Positions 36,887 through 46,500 of a stretch of DNA of 64,000 nucleotides are shown piece after piece (position 1 is the first letter of the stretch; every line of letters begins with the position of its first letter). Under the pieces are notes generated by a model. It was given only the letters and a program-made list of their open reading frames with translations, searched no databases and was not told where the DNA came from. Source of the DNA: Terriglobia bacterium (GTDB taxonomy: Bacteria; Acidobacteriota; UBA6911); contig JAIQGI010000005.1 of NCBI GenBank assembly GCA_020072565.1, forward strand, positions 160,099 to 224,098, in the 5' to 3' direction. The position numbers were made by a program, and so were the translations under genes.

Positions 36887-37546
36887 ATGAGAATCAGGTG
36901 GATTTTGCTGCCTATCCTGGCAGTCTCCGTGGTCGCGGCCCAGGAACAGGCGCTTGAAGAGTTGAAACTGCAATTGCCCAAACCCATGTTCGTGGGTACG
37001 CCCAGCAACATCAAGAGCGCAAACCTTGAACCTGTGACTGGCAGGCCTCGCGGCCCCTTTCTGGTGCCCAAGGGGACCAAGCTGTTGTCCTTGAACAAGC
37101 CCGTGGCAGCAAGTGACTCGCAGCCCGTCATCGGAGAATTGAGTTTTGTAGATGATGGAGAAAAATCGGGCGGGGACGGCTATTTCGTGGAACTGGGGCC
37201 CGGCGAACAATGGGTCCAGGTGGATCTGGGCTCGACATACTTTTTAAACGCGATCCTGGTCTGGCATTTTCACAGCCAGGCGCGCGTGTATCGCGACGTC
37301 GTAGTTCAAGTCTGCGATAACAAGGACTTCCTCAAAGGCGTGACCACGGTTTTCAATAACGACCACGACAACTCCTCAGGGCTCGGGATCGGGAAAGACA
37401 AAGAGTACATCGAGGTTGCCGAAGGACGGCTGATTGACCCCAAAGGGATCAAAGGAAGATACGTTCGGCTGTATTCCAACGGCAACACGTCGAACGATCT
37501 CAACCATTATGTAGAAGTTGAGGTGTACGGCACTCCGTCAAAATAG
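36887..37546 (+). CDS. Secreted discoidin-like (F5/8 type C) protein
   Basis: The 219-residue protein starts at MRIRWILLPILAVSVVAA (36887) with AGGGG six bases upstream. After a signal peptide comes a beta-sandwich with GEQWVQVDLGSTYFLNAILVWH, YRDVVVQVCDNKDF, KGRYVRLYSNGNT and a terminal NHYVEVEVYG. These are strands of the F5/8 type C (discoidin) fold, which usually binds carbohydrate. It ends the Gfo/HEAT/discoidin gene set and lies directly left of the transposase region. Confidence 0.72.
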   Translation: MRIRWILLPILAVSVVAAQEQALEELKLQLPKPMFVGTPSNIKSANLEPVTGRPRGPFLVPKGTKLLSLNKPVAASDSQPVIGELSFVDDGEKSGGDGYFVELGPGEQWVQVDLGSTYFLNAILVWHFHSQARVYRDVVVQVCDNKDFLKGVTTVFNNDHDNSSGLGIGKDKEYIEVAEGRLIDPKGIKGRYVRLYSNGNTSNDLNHYVEVEVYGTPSK

Positions 37547-37715
37547 TTGAATCCGGATCGTGAATATGCATCATGGCCGTCGTGGTCCGCGAAAATCCCG
37601 GTTACAGTAACGCAGGGTCGCAGTAAAACGCCCTCTTTGGCCGTGTGCCTTCCAAAAACTCTGTAGCATTTCAAATCATTGATCTTACATTCCCTCCCTG
37701 ATACCGTCCTGAGCC

Positions 37716-38747
37716 ATGTACAATGTGTTGAAATCGATATTCGCCGGGCTTGCATCCACATTGCGAACGCGAGCCTCACTGCAAGTGGAAATCCTGGCTC
37801 TCCGCCACCAGCTCGTTGTCCTGCAACGAACCAATCAGAAAAGGCCCCGGCTTCGGACATCAGATCGGATTTTGTGGATCCTTCTCTCCCGCCTCTGGCC
37901 TCAATGGCGCGAGGGCCTCGTGCTCGTCAAGCCTGACACCGTCATCGCCTGGCATCGAAAAGGATTTCGACTCTTCTGGAAGTGGAAAAGTCGCCGGGGA
38001 AAAACTGGTCGACCCGGCGTATCAAGTGAAATTCGGGATCTGATTCGCAACATGAGCGCTGCCAATTTCCTGTGGGGCGCACCAAGGCTCCACGGCGAAT
38101 TGCTCAAGCTTGGCATCGAGGTGTCCCAGGCTACTGTCGCGAAATACATGGTAAAGCATCGAAAACCGCCTTCACAGACATGGCGGACGTTTCTCGAAAA
38201 CCACGTCAATCAGTTGGTGTCCGTGGACTTCTTCGTGGTGCCCACCGTTACTTTTCGGATCCTGTACGTCTTTCTTGTCCTGGCTCATGATCGCAGGCGC
38301 ATTGTTCATTTCAATGTCACCCAGCATCCCACCGCCGAGTGGACCGCAGCCCAGATCGTGCAGGCCTTCCCTTGGGACAGAGCCCCTCGGTTCCTGCTCC
38401 GGGATCGCGACAGCATCTATGGTGCGGCATTCAGGGCGCTGGTCAAGAGCTTTGACATCAGCGAGGTTCTCTCCGCTTTCCGATCTCCCTGGCAGAGCCC
38501 GTACGTTGAACGGTTGATCGGCTCAATCCGCCGAGAATGCCTCGACCATGTCGTCATCCTGAATGAGATTTCGCTCCGGCGCCATTTGGCATCTTATCTT
38601 GATTATTACCACGGCACGCGAAGCCACCTTTCACTCGGGAAGGATTCTCCGGATGGCAGGGCCGTGCAGCCGCCCGAGATGGGAAAGGTCTTTGCGCTCC
38701 CCAAAGTAGGCGGGCTTCATCATCGATACGAGCGTAGAGCCGCTTGA
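37716..38747 (+). mobile_element. Integrase-core (rve) DDE transposase
   Basis: The 343-residue protein has an N-terminal helix-turn-helix region (LQVEILALRHQLVVLQR) and an rve integrase core. The core runs LVSVDFFVVPTV (first Asp), LLRDRDSIYG (second Asp), SPYVERLIGSIRRECLDHVV (Glu) and YYHGTRSHLSL. This is the single-ORF IS481/IS3-like integrase type common in Acidobacteriota. The gene looks intact. I could not define terminal inverted repeats with confidence in the about 150 bases on either side. It lies against the truncated brxHI gene, so it is the likely agent of that deletion. Confidence 0.82.
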
Positions 38748-38906
38748 AATCCGGCATCCTCAAGAATTTGCCACCTGAAATATTACGCCTTGTGCGGCTG
38801 CGTTTGCAGGAAGGCCGCCAACCTTTCCCCAATGCGGCAGAATTCCACATAACTTCATATGATTTATGAATTCAGAAGCCGCTCCGAACGGTCAGTGACC
38901 TCCAGA

Positions 38907-39428
38907 TCAAGTTTTTAGTAGGCACAGCCATCCGCGGTCATCCCCGGCGAACGCATGCACCTCGTCAACCACAACCACGCGCAAACGGCTGAACAGACTC
39001 AACGCATCCACGTTTGGAGAGACGAGCATCACCTCCAGAGACTCCGGCGTGGTAAGCAGCAGGTCCGGCGGATCACGCAAAATCTGACGCCGCGCCTGGC
39101 CGGATATATCCCCGTGCCAGAGTGCAGAGCGCCTTCCGAGAAGCATGCAGTATCTCTGCAGGCGTAGGTCAAGATTATTGAGCAGAGCCTTAATCGGGCA
39201 GACATATAGAACGGTAAGCCCAGACCAACCCTCGTTGAGCATCCTCGAGCATACGGGGAAGAAAGCAGCCTCAGTTTTGCCACCGGCCGTCGGGGCTAGA
39301 AGCATGACGTGATCACCGGCGACAATTGACGGGATCACGGCTTCCTGAAAGGGGCGCATTTCACGCCAGCCGAGGCTGTTTATAATGTGATGCTGTATTG
39401 CCGGGTGAAGCTGGTCAAAGTGGCTCAC
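38907..39428 (-). pseudogene. brxHI: BrxHI-type DEAD/DEVH helicase, truncated after 173 codons
   Basis: The gene starts at a GTG overlapping the brxD stop by four bases (GTGA). It contains the Q-motif region (GWREMRPFQEAVIPSIVAGD), Walker A APTAGGKTEAA, LYVCPIKALLNNLDLR, LLTTPESLEVMLVS and the DEVH box VVVDEVHAFAGDDRGW. Immediately after DDRGW the frame diverges and stops (LCLLKT). The second helicase domain and C-terminal region, several hundred residues, are absent. BrxHI is the superfamily 2 helicase of BREX type 2. Here it lacks motifs IV-VI and cannot be an active helicase. The breakpoint is 160 bases from the transposase gene. Confidence 0.85.
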
Positions 39429-40687
39429 GAGTCCAGCTCGATCTCGTCGACGTCGGAAGCTCCCACTGCCTGCCGTTCTATCGGACTCAGCTCGGCTTCC
39501 CTGATCGTAAGCGAATAGTTATGCCGTGGATCAAATTCGGGGAACTGGTCAACCCGGTCAAGGACATCCGCGACCAGCTTCTTCAGGTAAACACGCGGCG
39601 CCAATCCGATCTTTCCACCAAATTTCCCAGCAACTGCTTCGGCAAGATCCCGCACGTAGCCGTCGTCGCATAGCGATCCGATTCTGCCTGCCGCATTCGA
39701 GTGTTCCTGGAAGATATCTCTCACCCTGCACCCAACTTGGCATAGGCGCTCAAGGTTGAAAGCCGGCAGCCGAATCTGCACGGCTCGCGGATTATCGAAA
39801 CGAGGATCGGATTGAAGGTCAACGTGGAGCCGTTGCGCCAGCGGTTCCAGCCGATGAATGCCCTGAGGTCCGTCGAAGAAGGAGGGCGTTCCTGTTATCA
39901 ACAGGTACAAACCCTGGAGGCGCCCGGAGTCAACCTCATCAATCAGCTGCCGGAGAGCGTTGAGACTCCTGTCTCTGGCGTCGCTTCGCATCCGTTGAAT
40001 GGTCTCGGCTTCGTCGAGGACCACAAGCAGCCCCGGATAGCCGCAATCCCGCAAGATGGTCAGAATTCCCTGCAGAAAACTGAGTGCGCCAAAGTGATCG
40101 AGGTCGCCTTTGACATTTGCCGTGCGCTTTACCGCCGCAGCTACATTAGGCTGCCCGGCCAGCCAGGCGAGAATTCCCTGCGCAGTTGCCCGGTCGCCGG
40201 CAGCCAGGGCCGATCGGTATCCGCGCAAAGCCATGCTGAAGGCCGGTGCAGTGGCACTCACCCTGGCCAATCGTTGTTCCAGAAGCTCGGCCGTTCTCGC
40301 CACAAGATTCTCTTCGTCGTCCGGGCCGAACTTGCCTTCAGCCAGCACATCCTCTTCGAGCGCAAAGAACCAGGCGTCGACAATGTTCTGCAGCGCGCCG
40401 AACGAACAATCCACTGTCGAAAGCTGCTCCATCAGTCTGCGATAAACGGTTTCGAGCCGATACAGCGGCGTTTCGGTTTCTGAAATCTGTACTTCCGCGG
40501 TCGCAAATCCCGATTTGCGCGCCCGGTCGGCAAGCCAGCGCGAGAAGAACGTCTTGCCGCAACCATATTCACCACGGACTGCCTTGAAAGCGCTCCCGCC
40601 GCGACCGACCTTCCGCAGTTCCTCGTCCACCACACTCTCAAACCGCTCCAGTCCGACTGCGAATGCGTCGAGACTGGTCCGCGGCAC
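39425..40687 (-). CDS. brxD: BrxD-type P-loop ATPase of BREX type 2
   Basis: The open frame from the GTG at 40687 gives 420 residues. It is an ORC/Cdc6-like ATPase: FKAVRGEYGCGKTFFSRWLA (Walker A), LLVVLDEAETIQRMRS (Walker B), GLYLLITGTPSFFDGPQG (sensor) and a C-terminal helical domain. Family proteins start about 20 residues earlier, and those residues (SISPQRRQEIIDALRRGTV) are encoded upstream in frame. AGGAGG (40750-40755) is placed to serve that earlier start, yet the codons there are ATC, ATC, AGT and ATA, with no ATG, GTG or TTG. Either the start is non-canonical or translation begins at 40687 on a shortened product. It overlaps brxHI by four bases. Confidence 0.87.
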   Translation of the reverse strand: MPRTSLDAFAVGLERFESVVDEELRKVGRGGSAFKAVRGEYGCGKTFFSRWLADRARKSGFATAEVQISETETPLYRLETVYRRLMEQLSTVDCSFGALQNIVDAWFFALEEDVLAEGKFGPDDEENLVARTAELLEQRLARVSATAPAFSMALRGYRSALAAGDRATAQGILAWLAGQPNVAAAVKRTANVKGDLDHFGALSFLQGILTILRDCGYPGLLVVLDEAETIQRMRSDARDRSLNALRQLIDEVDSGRLQGLYLLITGTPSFFDGPQGIHRLEPLAQRLHVDLQSDPRFDNPRAVQIRLPAFNLERLCQVGCRVRDIFQEHSNAAGRIGSLCDDGYVRDLAEAVAGKFGGKIGLAPRVYLKKLVADVLDRVDQFPEFDPRHNYSLTIREAELSPIERQAVGASDVDEIELDS

Positions 40688-40749
40688 GGTACCGCGCCGG
40701 AGGGCGTCGATGATTTCCTGCCTGCGCTGTGGACTTATACTGATGATCG

Positions 40750-40755
40750 CCTCCT
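40750..40755 (-). promoter_or_regulatory. Strong ribosome-binding site ahead of brxD without a canonical start codon
   Basis: AGGAGG on the minus strand is followed at 2 and 5 bases by ATC codons (40747-40745 and 40744-40742) that begin the conserved-looking brxD N-terminus. The next GTG in frame is 62 bases further on, too far to be served by this site. Confidence 0.6.
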
Positions 40756-40818
40756 GTAGCCGTATCTGTTCGATGCGAGGCGATCGGCAGGTCGCCCCTT
40801 TATGCGTTGAATCCCCGT

Positions 40819-43503
40819 TTATACCAGATCAAACTGCTTCAGCAGCAAATCCCGGTTCAAAATCACTGTGTCCGAAGCTTCGTCGCGACTGAGCACTGCA
40901 TACCCGTCGATGTTGAGGACTCGCTGCATCACCGCAAGCAACCCCTGCAGCCGAAGTAAGGGGAAACTGGTCGTTCGAGCCAGGGCTGCCGAGGTCATCT
41001 TCCCTCCGCGCCGGTCCAATGCAGCCAAGAACCGGGCAAACACCTCGTCTCCAGGAACCGCACGTCCCCCCAGCTTTTTTTGAGCTGCGAATACTGGAGA
41101 CGATAGCAGCCGCGAGACCCACTCCGGGAATTCTTGAGGCTGTGCCGTCACCTGGGTTGATTCGCATTCAGGCTCCATATCGAAGAGCGTCTGCCGGCTG
41201 CGTGGTTCAACGGCCTTCAGCAGCGGCAGCGGCTGTTCCGGACATGTCTCCGCAATTAACATCTGCTCCCACCATCCGGGGGTCTCGACCGGCGCTTCGG
41301 TCCAGCCAGGCGGGACGTTTCCGCCGCTCACCAGCACGATGACCGGGACAACCATTTCCTGCGGGTTCAAACCACCGTGATAGCCATTTTTCTTGATGCC
41401 ATACCGAACTCTTTCGCTCCAGGGTGCGATGAGCCGCGAATTCTCCACTAGAACCCGACCCCCCTCGATCCGCAACTCGTCAGGGGCAGGCTTGCCGTCA
41501 TCCTTGCGCCATCGTTCTCCGCCTTCGTGGACTCGAGCCTCCGTCTGACAATCCAGCACGTGGCCGTGATCACTCACCAGAACCACGATCCGGCCGGCGT
41601 TCCGTGCCTCGTGAAGGAGCGATGGGAGGACTTTGATTTCATCGCGCGACCAGCGCGTGTCAATCTGCTCTCCCTTCAGCAGGTGATCATCCACCGCATT
41701 CACGACAACTGCCACAACGCGCCTGTTTGTGGATGCGATTTCCTCACGCACTTCGGTCGAAAGAATGGCGTCGTCCGAATCCTGTAGGCTCGGCTTGTGA
41801 AACAGGGCAGGAGGGCAGCCGGCGCGGCAGCGCGCCAGTAGGCCCGGATGCGACCCAAAGGCAGACTTTTCATCAGCGGCCACCCCCATTCGCACACGAC
41901 CGGAAAGCAGGCTCATCCGCGAGATCTCGGTCACGGAAGGAATTGCAGCAATTGCCGGCCGGTTGAAGGCGCGCCCGGGTTCGCACAGGCTGATCCATTC
42001 GTGGCGCAAGAGATCGGCCGTGAGTTCGCGCGCGACTGCGACGCTCATTGCATCCACGACGATCAGGAGGACAGGGCATTGGGCTGCGAGAGGAGCGACA
42101 TACTGATCCAGGATGTTCTCGACCGGAACGACTTCATCGCCTCGCGATCCTGCAGCGGTCCAGTCGCACAGCAGCTTCGCAAATTCCAGCGCATGCCGTT
42201 CGCGCAGGCTGGTGACTTCCGCGAAAAGCGAAGCATAGGCTTCGGACAGCTCCCGAACAGGATCTCCTGCACGCAACGTAAGGCGAGCCCAGTCTACATA
42301 ACCGGTATCACTCATCTCCCGGGCTGCGACCTCAGCGAGAGACTCAGGTTCGCCAGGCCGGCCCTCCGCGCGATCCCCGAGCCAGCGCAGCAGGCGCATC
42401 CCCATTTCCACTCGTTCCAGCCGGCGATGCTCACGTTCTGCCTGGTCGTGGTTCTGAATGGAATCATGAATCTTGCGCAGCTCGTCAAGCTTCTTCCATT
42501 CTTTCCCTCGAACGATCACCGAAAGCTCGCGGCCAAAACGACCGAGTCGCTGGTCGAAGCCCAGCGGGGATGTATCGCTCAGGAAAGCAAAAGCCTCGGC
42601 TTGAACCTCACGAAGGATCTCGTCCGCGCGCTGAAGCTGCTGCCACCGAGCCCTGGGATCATCAATATGGCGAAGCACCACCTCCGCGGCCGCTGAACCC
42701 CAACGCAACATTGCAGCAGGGTCCGTTGACTTTCCCGCAAGATAACGTTCTTCCAGCTTGCCTGCCGCCCGCTCCAGCTGTCCCGCTGCCTGTGGATGGA
42801 AGACGACGCCAGCCGCGAGCCCCAAGGGCAAAGCATCGGGCCTCTCGAGCCGCCCCGCGCAATCAAGTATCAACTCTCCTAGACTTCCAGTACGTTCCCG
42901 AACCCATTCGACAGCACCTTGCCGAAAGGGCTCCGATGCCTGTTGGAATCGCCCTACCGCATCAGCATCTGATGCCCACTTGAGAAGCCCAATTGAATCC
43001 AAGGTTTCCGATGCGAATCCTGCAATCCTGCTCAAAAGTAGAGCCCACACGGTGTCCGCGTCGAGAAATCCGCCGCGCGCAGGCGGAAATGATTCCGTCG
43101 AACTCAGATCCAACAATGCTTCCGCTATCCAGGGGTATCGCATGAGCCGAGGATCAATCGTCGTTGCCTGAAACAGCGCCGCAACGATTTGCCAGCTGTC
43201 GATGTCATAAAACCGCCGTTTTGCGATCCGGAGCCGGATATCGTCGCTGAGTTCTGTTTCATCAATGCTGGTAATAAGAACCTTCATCGTTCCGGGCGCG
43301 GTTTCTTCTCTCAATGCCAGTCGGATCGCCAGCGGGGAATCGCACTGATAAATCATGTACGATTGGTCCCCGTCCCGCTTTTCTTTCTGCCCGGTCCACC
43401 CCCCGTGCGTTCGTATGCCGAAGACGGAAGCATCCGGGACTTTCTTGCGGATGGCCGCAATCTGTGCCTTGATCTGGCTGAATGTCGGAGCTGCCGTTCT
43501 CAC
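40819..43503 (-). CDS. pglZ: PglZ, alkaline-phosphatase-fold protein of BREX type 2
   Basis: The start is set at the GTG at 43503, which overlaps the pglY stop in a GTGA and has a purine-rich AGGAAGAAGG upstream. This gives 894 residues. The PglZ core shows the alkaline phosphatase-like metal sites LLIVVDAMSVAVAREL (about 479-494), PSVTEISRMSLLSG, VVNAVDDHLLKG, IVVLVSDHGHVLD (about 639-651) and NGYHGGLNPQEMVVPVIVL. The N-terminal half and the C-terminal winged-helix-like part are those of long BREX-2 forms. PglZ is the universal BREX marker and is required for phage exclusion in the Streptomyces Pgl system. Its exact biochemical target is unresolved. Confidence 0.93.
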   Translation of the reverse strand: MRTAAPTFSQIKAQIAAIRKKVPDASVFGIRTHGGWTGQKEKRDGDQSYMIYQCDSPLAIRLALREETAPGTMKVLITSIDETELSDDIRLRIAKRRFYDIDSWQIVAALFQATTIDPRLMRYPWIAEALLDLSSTESFPPARGGFLDADTVWALLLSRIAGFASETLDSIGLLKWASDADAVGRFQQASEPFRQGAVEWVRERTGSLGELILDCAGRLERPDALPLGLAAGVVFHPQAAGQLERAAGKLEERYLAGKSTDPAAMLRWGSAAAEVVLRHIDDPRARWQQLQRADEILREVQAEAFAFLSDTSPLGFDQRLGRFGRELSVIVRGKEWKKLDELRKIHDSIQNHDQAEREHRRLERVEMGMRLLRWLGDRAEGRPGEPESLAEVAAREMSDTGYVDWARLTLRAGDPVRELSEAYASLFAEVTSLRERHALEFAKLLCDWTAAGSRGDEVVPVENILDQYVAPLAAQCPVLLIVVDAMSVAVARELTADLLRHEWISLCEPGRAFNRPAIAAIPSVTEISRMSLLSGRVRMGVAADEKSAFGSHPGLLARCRAGCPPALFHKPSLQDSDDAILSTEVREEIASTNRRVVAVVVNAVDDHLLKGEQIDTRWSRDEIKVLPSLLHEARNAGRIVVLVSDHGHVLDCQTEARVHEGGERWRKDDGKPAPDELRIEGGRVLVENSRLIAPWSERVRYGIKKNGYHGGLNPQEMVVPVIVLVSGGNVPPGWTEAPVETPGWWEQMLIAETCPEQPLPLLKAVEPRSRQTLFDMEPECESTQVTAQPQEFPEWVSRLLSSPVFAAQKKLGGRAVPGDEVFARFLAALDRRGGKMTSAALARTTSFPLLRLQGLLAVMQRVLNIDGYAVLSRDEASDTVILNRDLLLKQFDLV

Positions 43504-46500
43504 GATTTCGAACCTTCTTCCTCTATGATCCAACTCAGACTGATCCGGGCGGTCTGCCCCGGGCTGATTTCACGATCCAGTTTCAAAAGCAGATCCTTGG
43601 CGGCTGCGAGGGGCAGGTTTTGCTCTGTCCCCTGCCCGACGATCCTGCGCCCGACTTTTGCCGGTTGCGGCGGCGGACCAGGCGTCGGCTCAGGCGGCGT
43701 AGCACGTGAAACCGGTTGAGCAGGTGCAACAATTGTTTTTGTGATCAGCCTCAGGCCCTTCGTGGCGGCAACCTTCAAAGCAGGTGCCAGCTGGACCACG
43801 TGTTCATCACTGCTCAGGGCCTGGCGCACCTCCGTCAATACCTGCTCTGCCGCAGCACGGTGCTCGTCCGTTATGCCGCCCAGACTATCGAAAATATCCC
43901 AGCTGAGCGTCTCGAAAGCACCGGCGAGCTCTGCCGTTTTGGCAAGGCACTCGCCCATTGCTGCTTCACTCGTCGTGATCTCCGCTGTAGCAAGCAGGCC
44001 GATGAGATCAGTGTCTCCGGAGGCCTGAATGCAATCGGCCAGCGTGCGCATTGCCGCCGCGGTTTTCATCCGGTCTGCGGTTTCTGGGACCATTCCCAGT
44101 CGCGTCATTCCATCCCGAAGACGCTGGCAAAACGCATGACAGGAACGCTGTGTTTCGCCGGTTTTCCTTCTAACTCCGCTTGTCAGCGTGCTGACATTGT
44201 TCGCACTCAACAGAGGGGAAACTGCTACGCCGAAGATGCTCCCGGCGCGCTGAACAGCGACCTGCCATTGCTCCTGCTTGGGAAGCTTTTGTTCACGCAA
44301 CTCGCAGTCGTCCGGCAGGTCCGTCAGGCTTGCCTCGTACAGAGTGCCGTGCTGATAGAAAGTGCGGTTGGCCTGAGCCGCAAAAGTGAGAATGACCAGG
44401 TTCTGAGCTTCCTTCGGCAGCCCCATTGACTTGGGATGGTTCATCCAATCGCGCAGATGACCCACCGTGATTTCACTTCCCGTCTCGGCAGCCTTGCGGA
44501 GGAAATGGTTGCGCCAGTGTTGGCCCAGCACGAAATGCGTTGCATCAATTCCCATTTCGCCGAGCAGAAGCGGATTGGCGATCTGCCGCAGCAGAGGTCT
44601 CAGCACTTTATCGACCGGGAAGCGGCCATCGGCGGTTTGGGCTGCCTGCAGCGCCTGTTCGCATACTTTTTTCAGAATTGCCGGTTTCACTTCGGCGCCG
44701 AACTCGGGAGCGGCCGGGAACTCATGCTCCAAGGCCTGGCCGAGCAGGTGCTCCATGGCGCCGCATAGCTTGGCGGCCACCGGCGGCCGCGGATCAAATC
44801 CGGGCCAAAGAGAAATGTAGCGCTCGCTCAGCTCCAGCTCATGCGTCGCATCAATGGATCCCGGTGTAATGGCCTCCAGCCCGTAGGCCGCGTCCAGGTG
44901 ATTCTGCACACGCTGCCGCAGCACGCTGCGCTGGTTCTCCAACAAAGATTTCGCCGCCTGCTTGTCCGGCGGGGAAAGATGGTTTGCATATTGTAGGAAC
45001 CTTTCGCCTGCGAGCACATGGTCCAGGATCACAAGCATGCCGAGGTCCTTCAGTGCATCTGCGCTCAGAAACGCCGGCACCCAGCACAGGGTTTTCGCAC
45101 CCTGCCTGTGACTGTCCCTGAACGACTGCAGCAGGCTAAGGTCATCTCGCGGGCCGTGACCGGCCTCGTCGAAAGGAAAATCGATGATGAGTTTCCACGA
45201 TTCACCAGTGTTTTCTAGTGAGTTGTCGTGGAGTTCTCGGATGTTTCTGAACAGCACTGTGAAATTGCGCGAGGTGTTTCGCCATACCAATTGCCGGTAC
45301 TGTTCAAACTCGCCTTCACCCTGGATCTGGAGCTGCTCATAGAGCATTTGGCGCACACGGCGGATGCGGTTGCCATAATTGTCCTCGCGCCGGGCCTGCT
45401 CGATGATGCTCTCGACGTCCACTCCGGTAAGCTGGATGGAAATGGTCGGGTTCGCCTCCTCACCGATCCGGATCTCGCCAACCCCGGCCGCCCAATTTCT
45501 TATTCTCCGGATTACCTCCTGACCTTCTCTTCCCTCGACCGGTGTTTTTATGGAGCCGTGATTGAGCGCCGCGAGCCGATCCGCTGTCAACGCCCGCAAC
45601 GACTCAACTTCGGGTACCAGGGCAGAAAGCAGAAGCGTCTTTAGCAAGCGATCGTCGCACCGGAATGCGGTTTGTTGGGGGTCGTCGAATGAGAGCTGTT
45701 CCAGGTCCTCGCGGTGCATGCCGTACTGTTTTTCCAGCATCGGCAGCAGTTTCTGATGGTACAGCCTCTTGGCGTTGTCGAAATGGATCGCCATATCCTG
45801 GCTGAAGGCTTCATCGCCATGCGCGATCACGTCGAACAGATCGCCGACCGGAACGATATCCCCCAGTTTCAGCGTGTCCCGCTGTTCGACGAGAAGCTGC
45901 ACCATTACTTTGAGTGCGGTTCTCTCGCGCTGTAGGACGCTTGACACGGCGATCAGAGTCTGGACCAGCGCAGGACTGAACGGATAAATGCGCCGGAACA
46001 TCTGCCGGTCCCCATCGCTAGTAAGAAGTATGTTCATTGCTGATTGCCTGATCTTTGAAGTCTGCTCGAATGAGGCATCCAGTTCCTGCCGCGCAGCGTG
46101 ATTTCGGCACTTCAACACGCGCCGCTCGGCGATGGCGGGAAGGTTGCGATCCTCCAGCGTGATCTTGTGGAAACGTCCTTCCCAGTGCCGGAGCGCATCC
46201 CCGAAGTTGAGCCGGTCCGCGCCGGGCACAGCCTCCCCGATCAGCTCGCGCAAATCGCGCTGCCGGGCCACAAAGCTGACGATCGGGATCGGCCTGTCGG
46301 GTGTCTGCGCCTCGACCAGCTTGGCGAGCTTCTGGCCTTCCTGATGAACGAATTTCAGGTCGGTCGCGTGACTGGCAAGCCAGAGGATCAGTTCGTCGAG
46401 AAAAAGGACAACGGCGTCGTAACCGAGTGCCGAGGCATGTTTGCTCAGAACCGACAATCCTTTGTCCAGCGAAACAAAAGCCTCGCCCCGCCCTCCGGCC

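Noticed and set aside
38748..38906. Terminal inverted repeat or target-site duplication of the transposase
   Set aside because: No convincing matching ends could be found by eye on the two sides of 37716-38747, so IS boundaries are not claimed.
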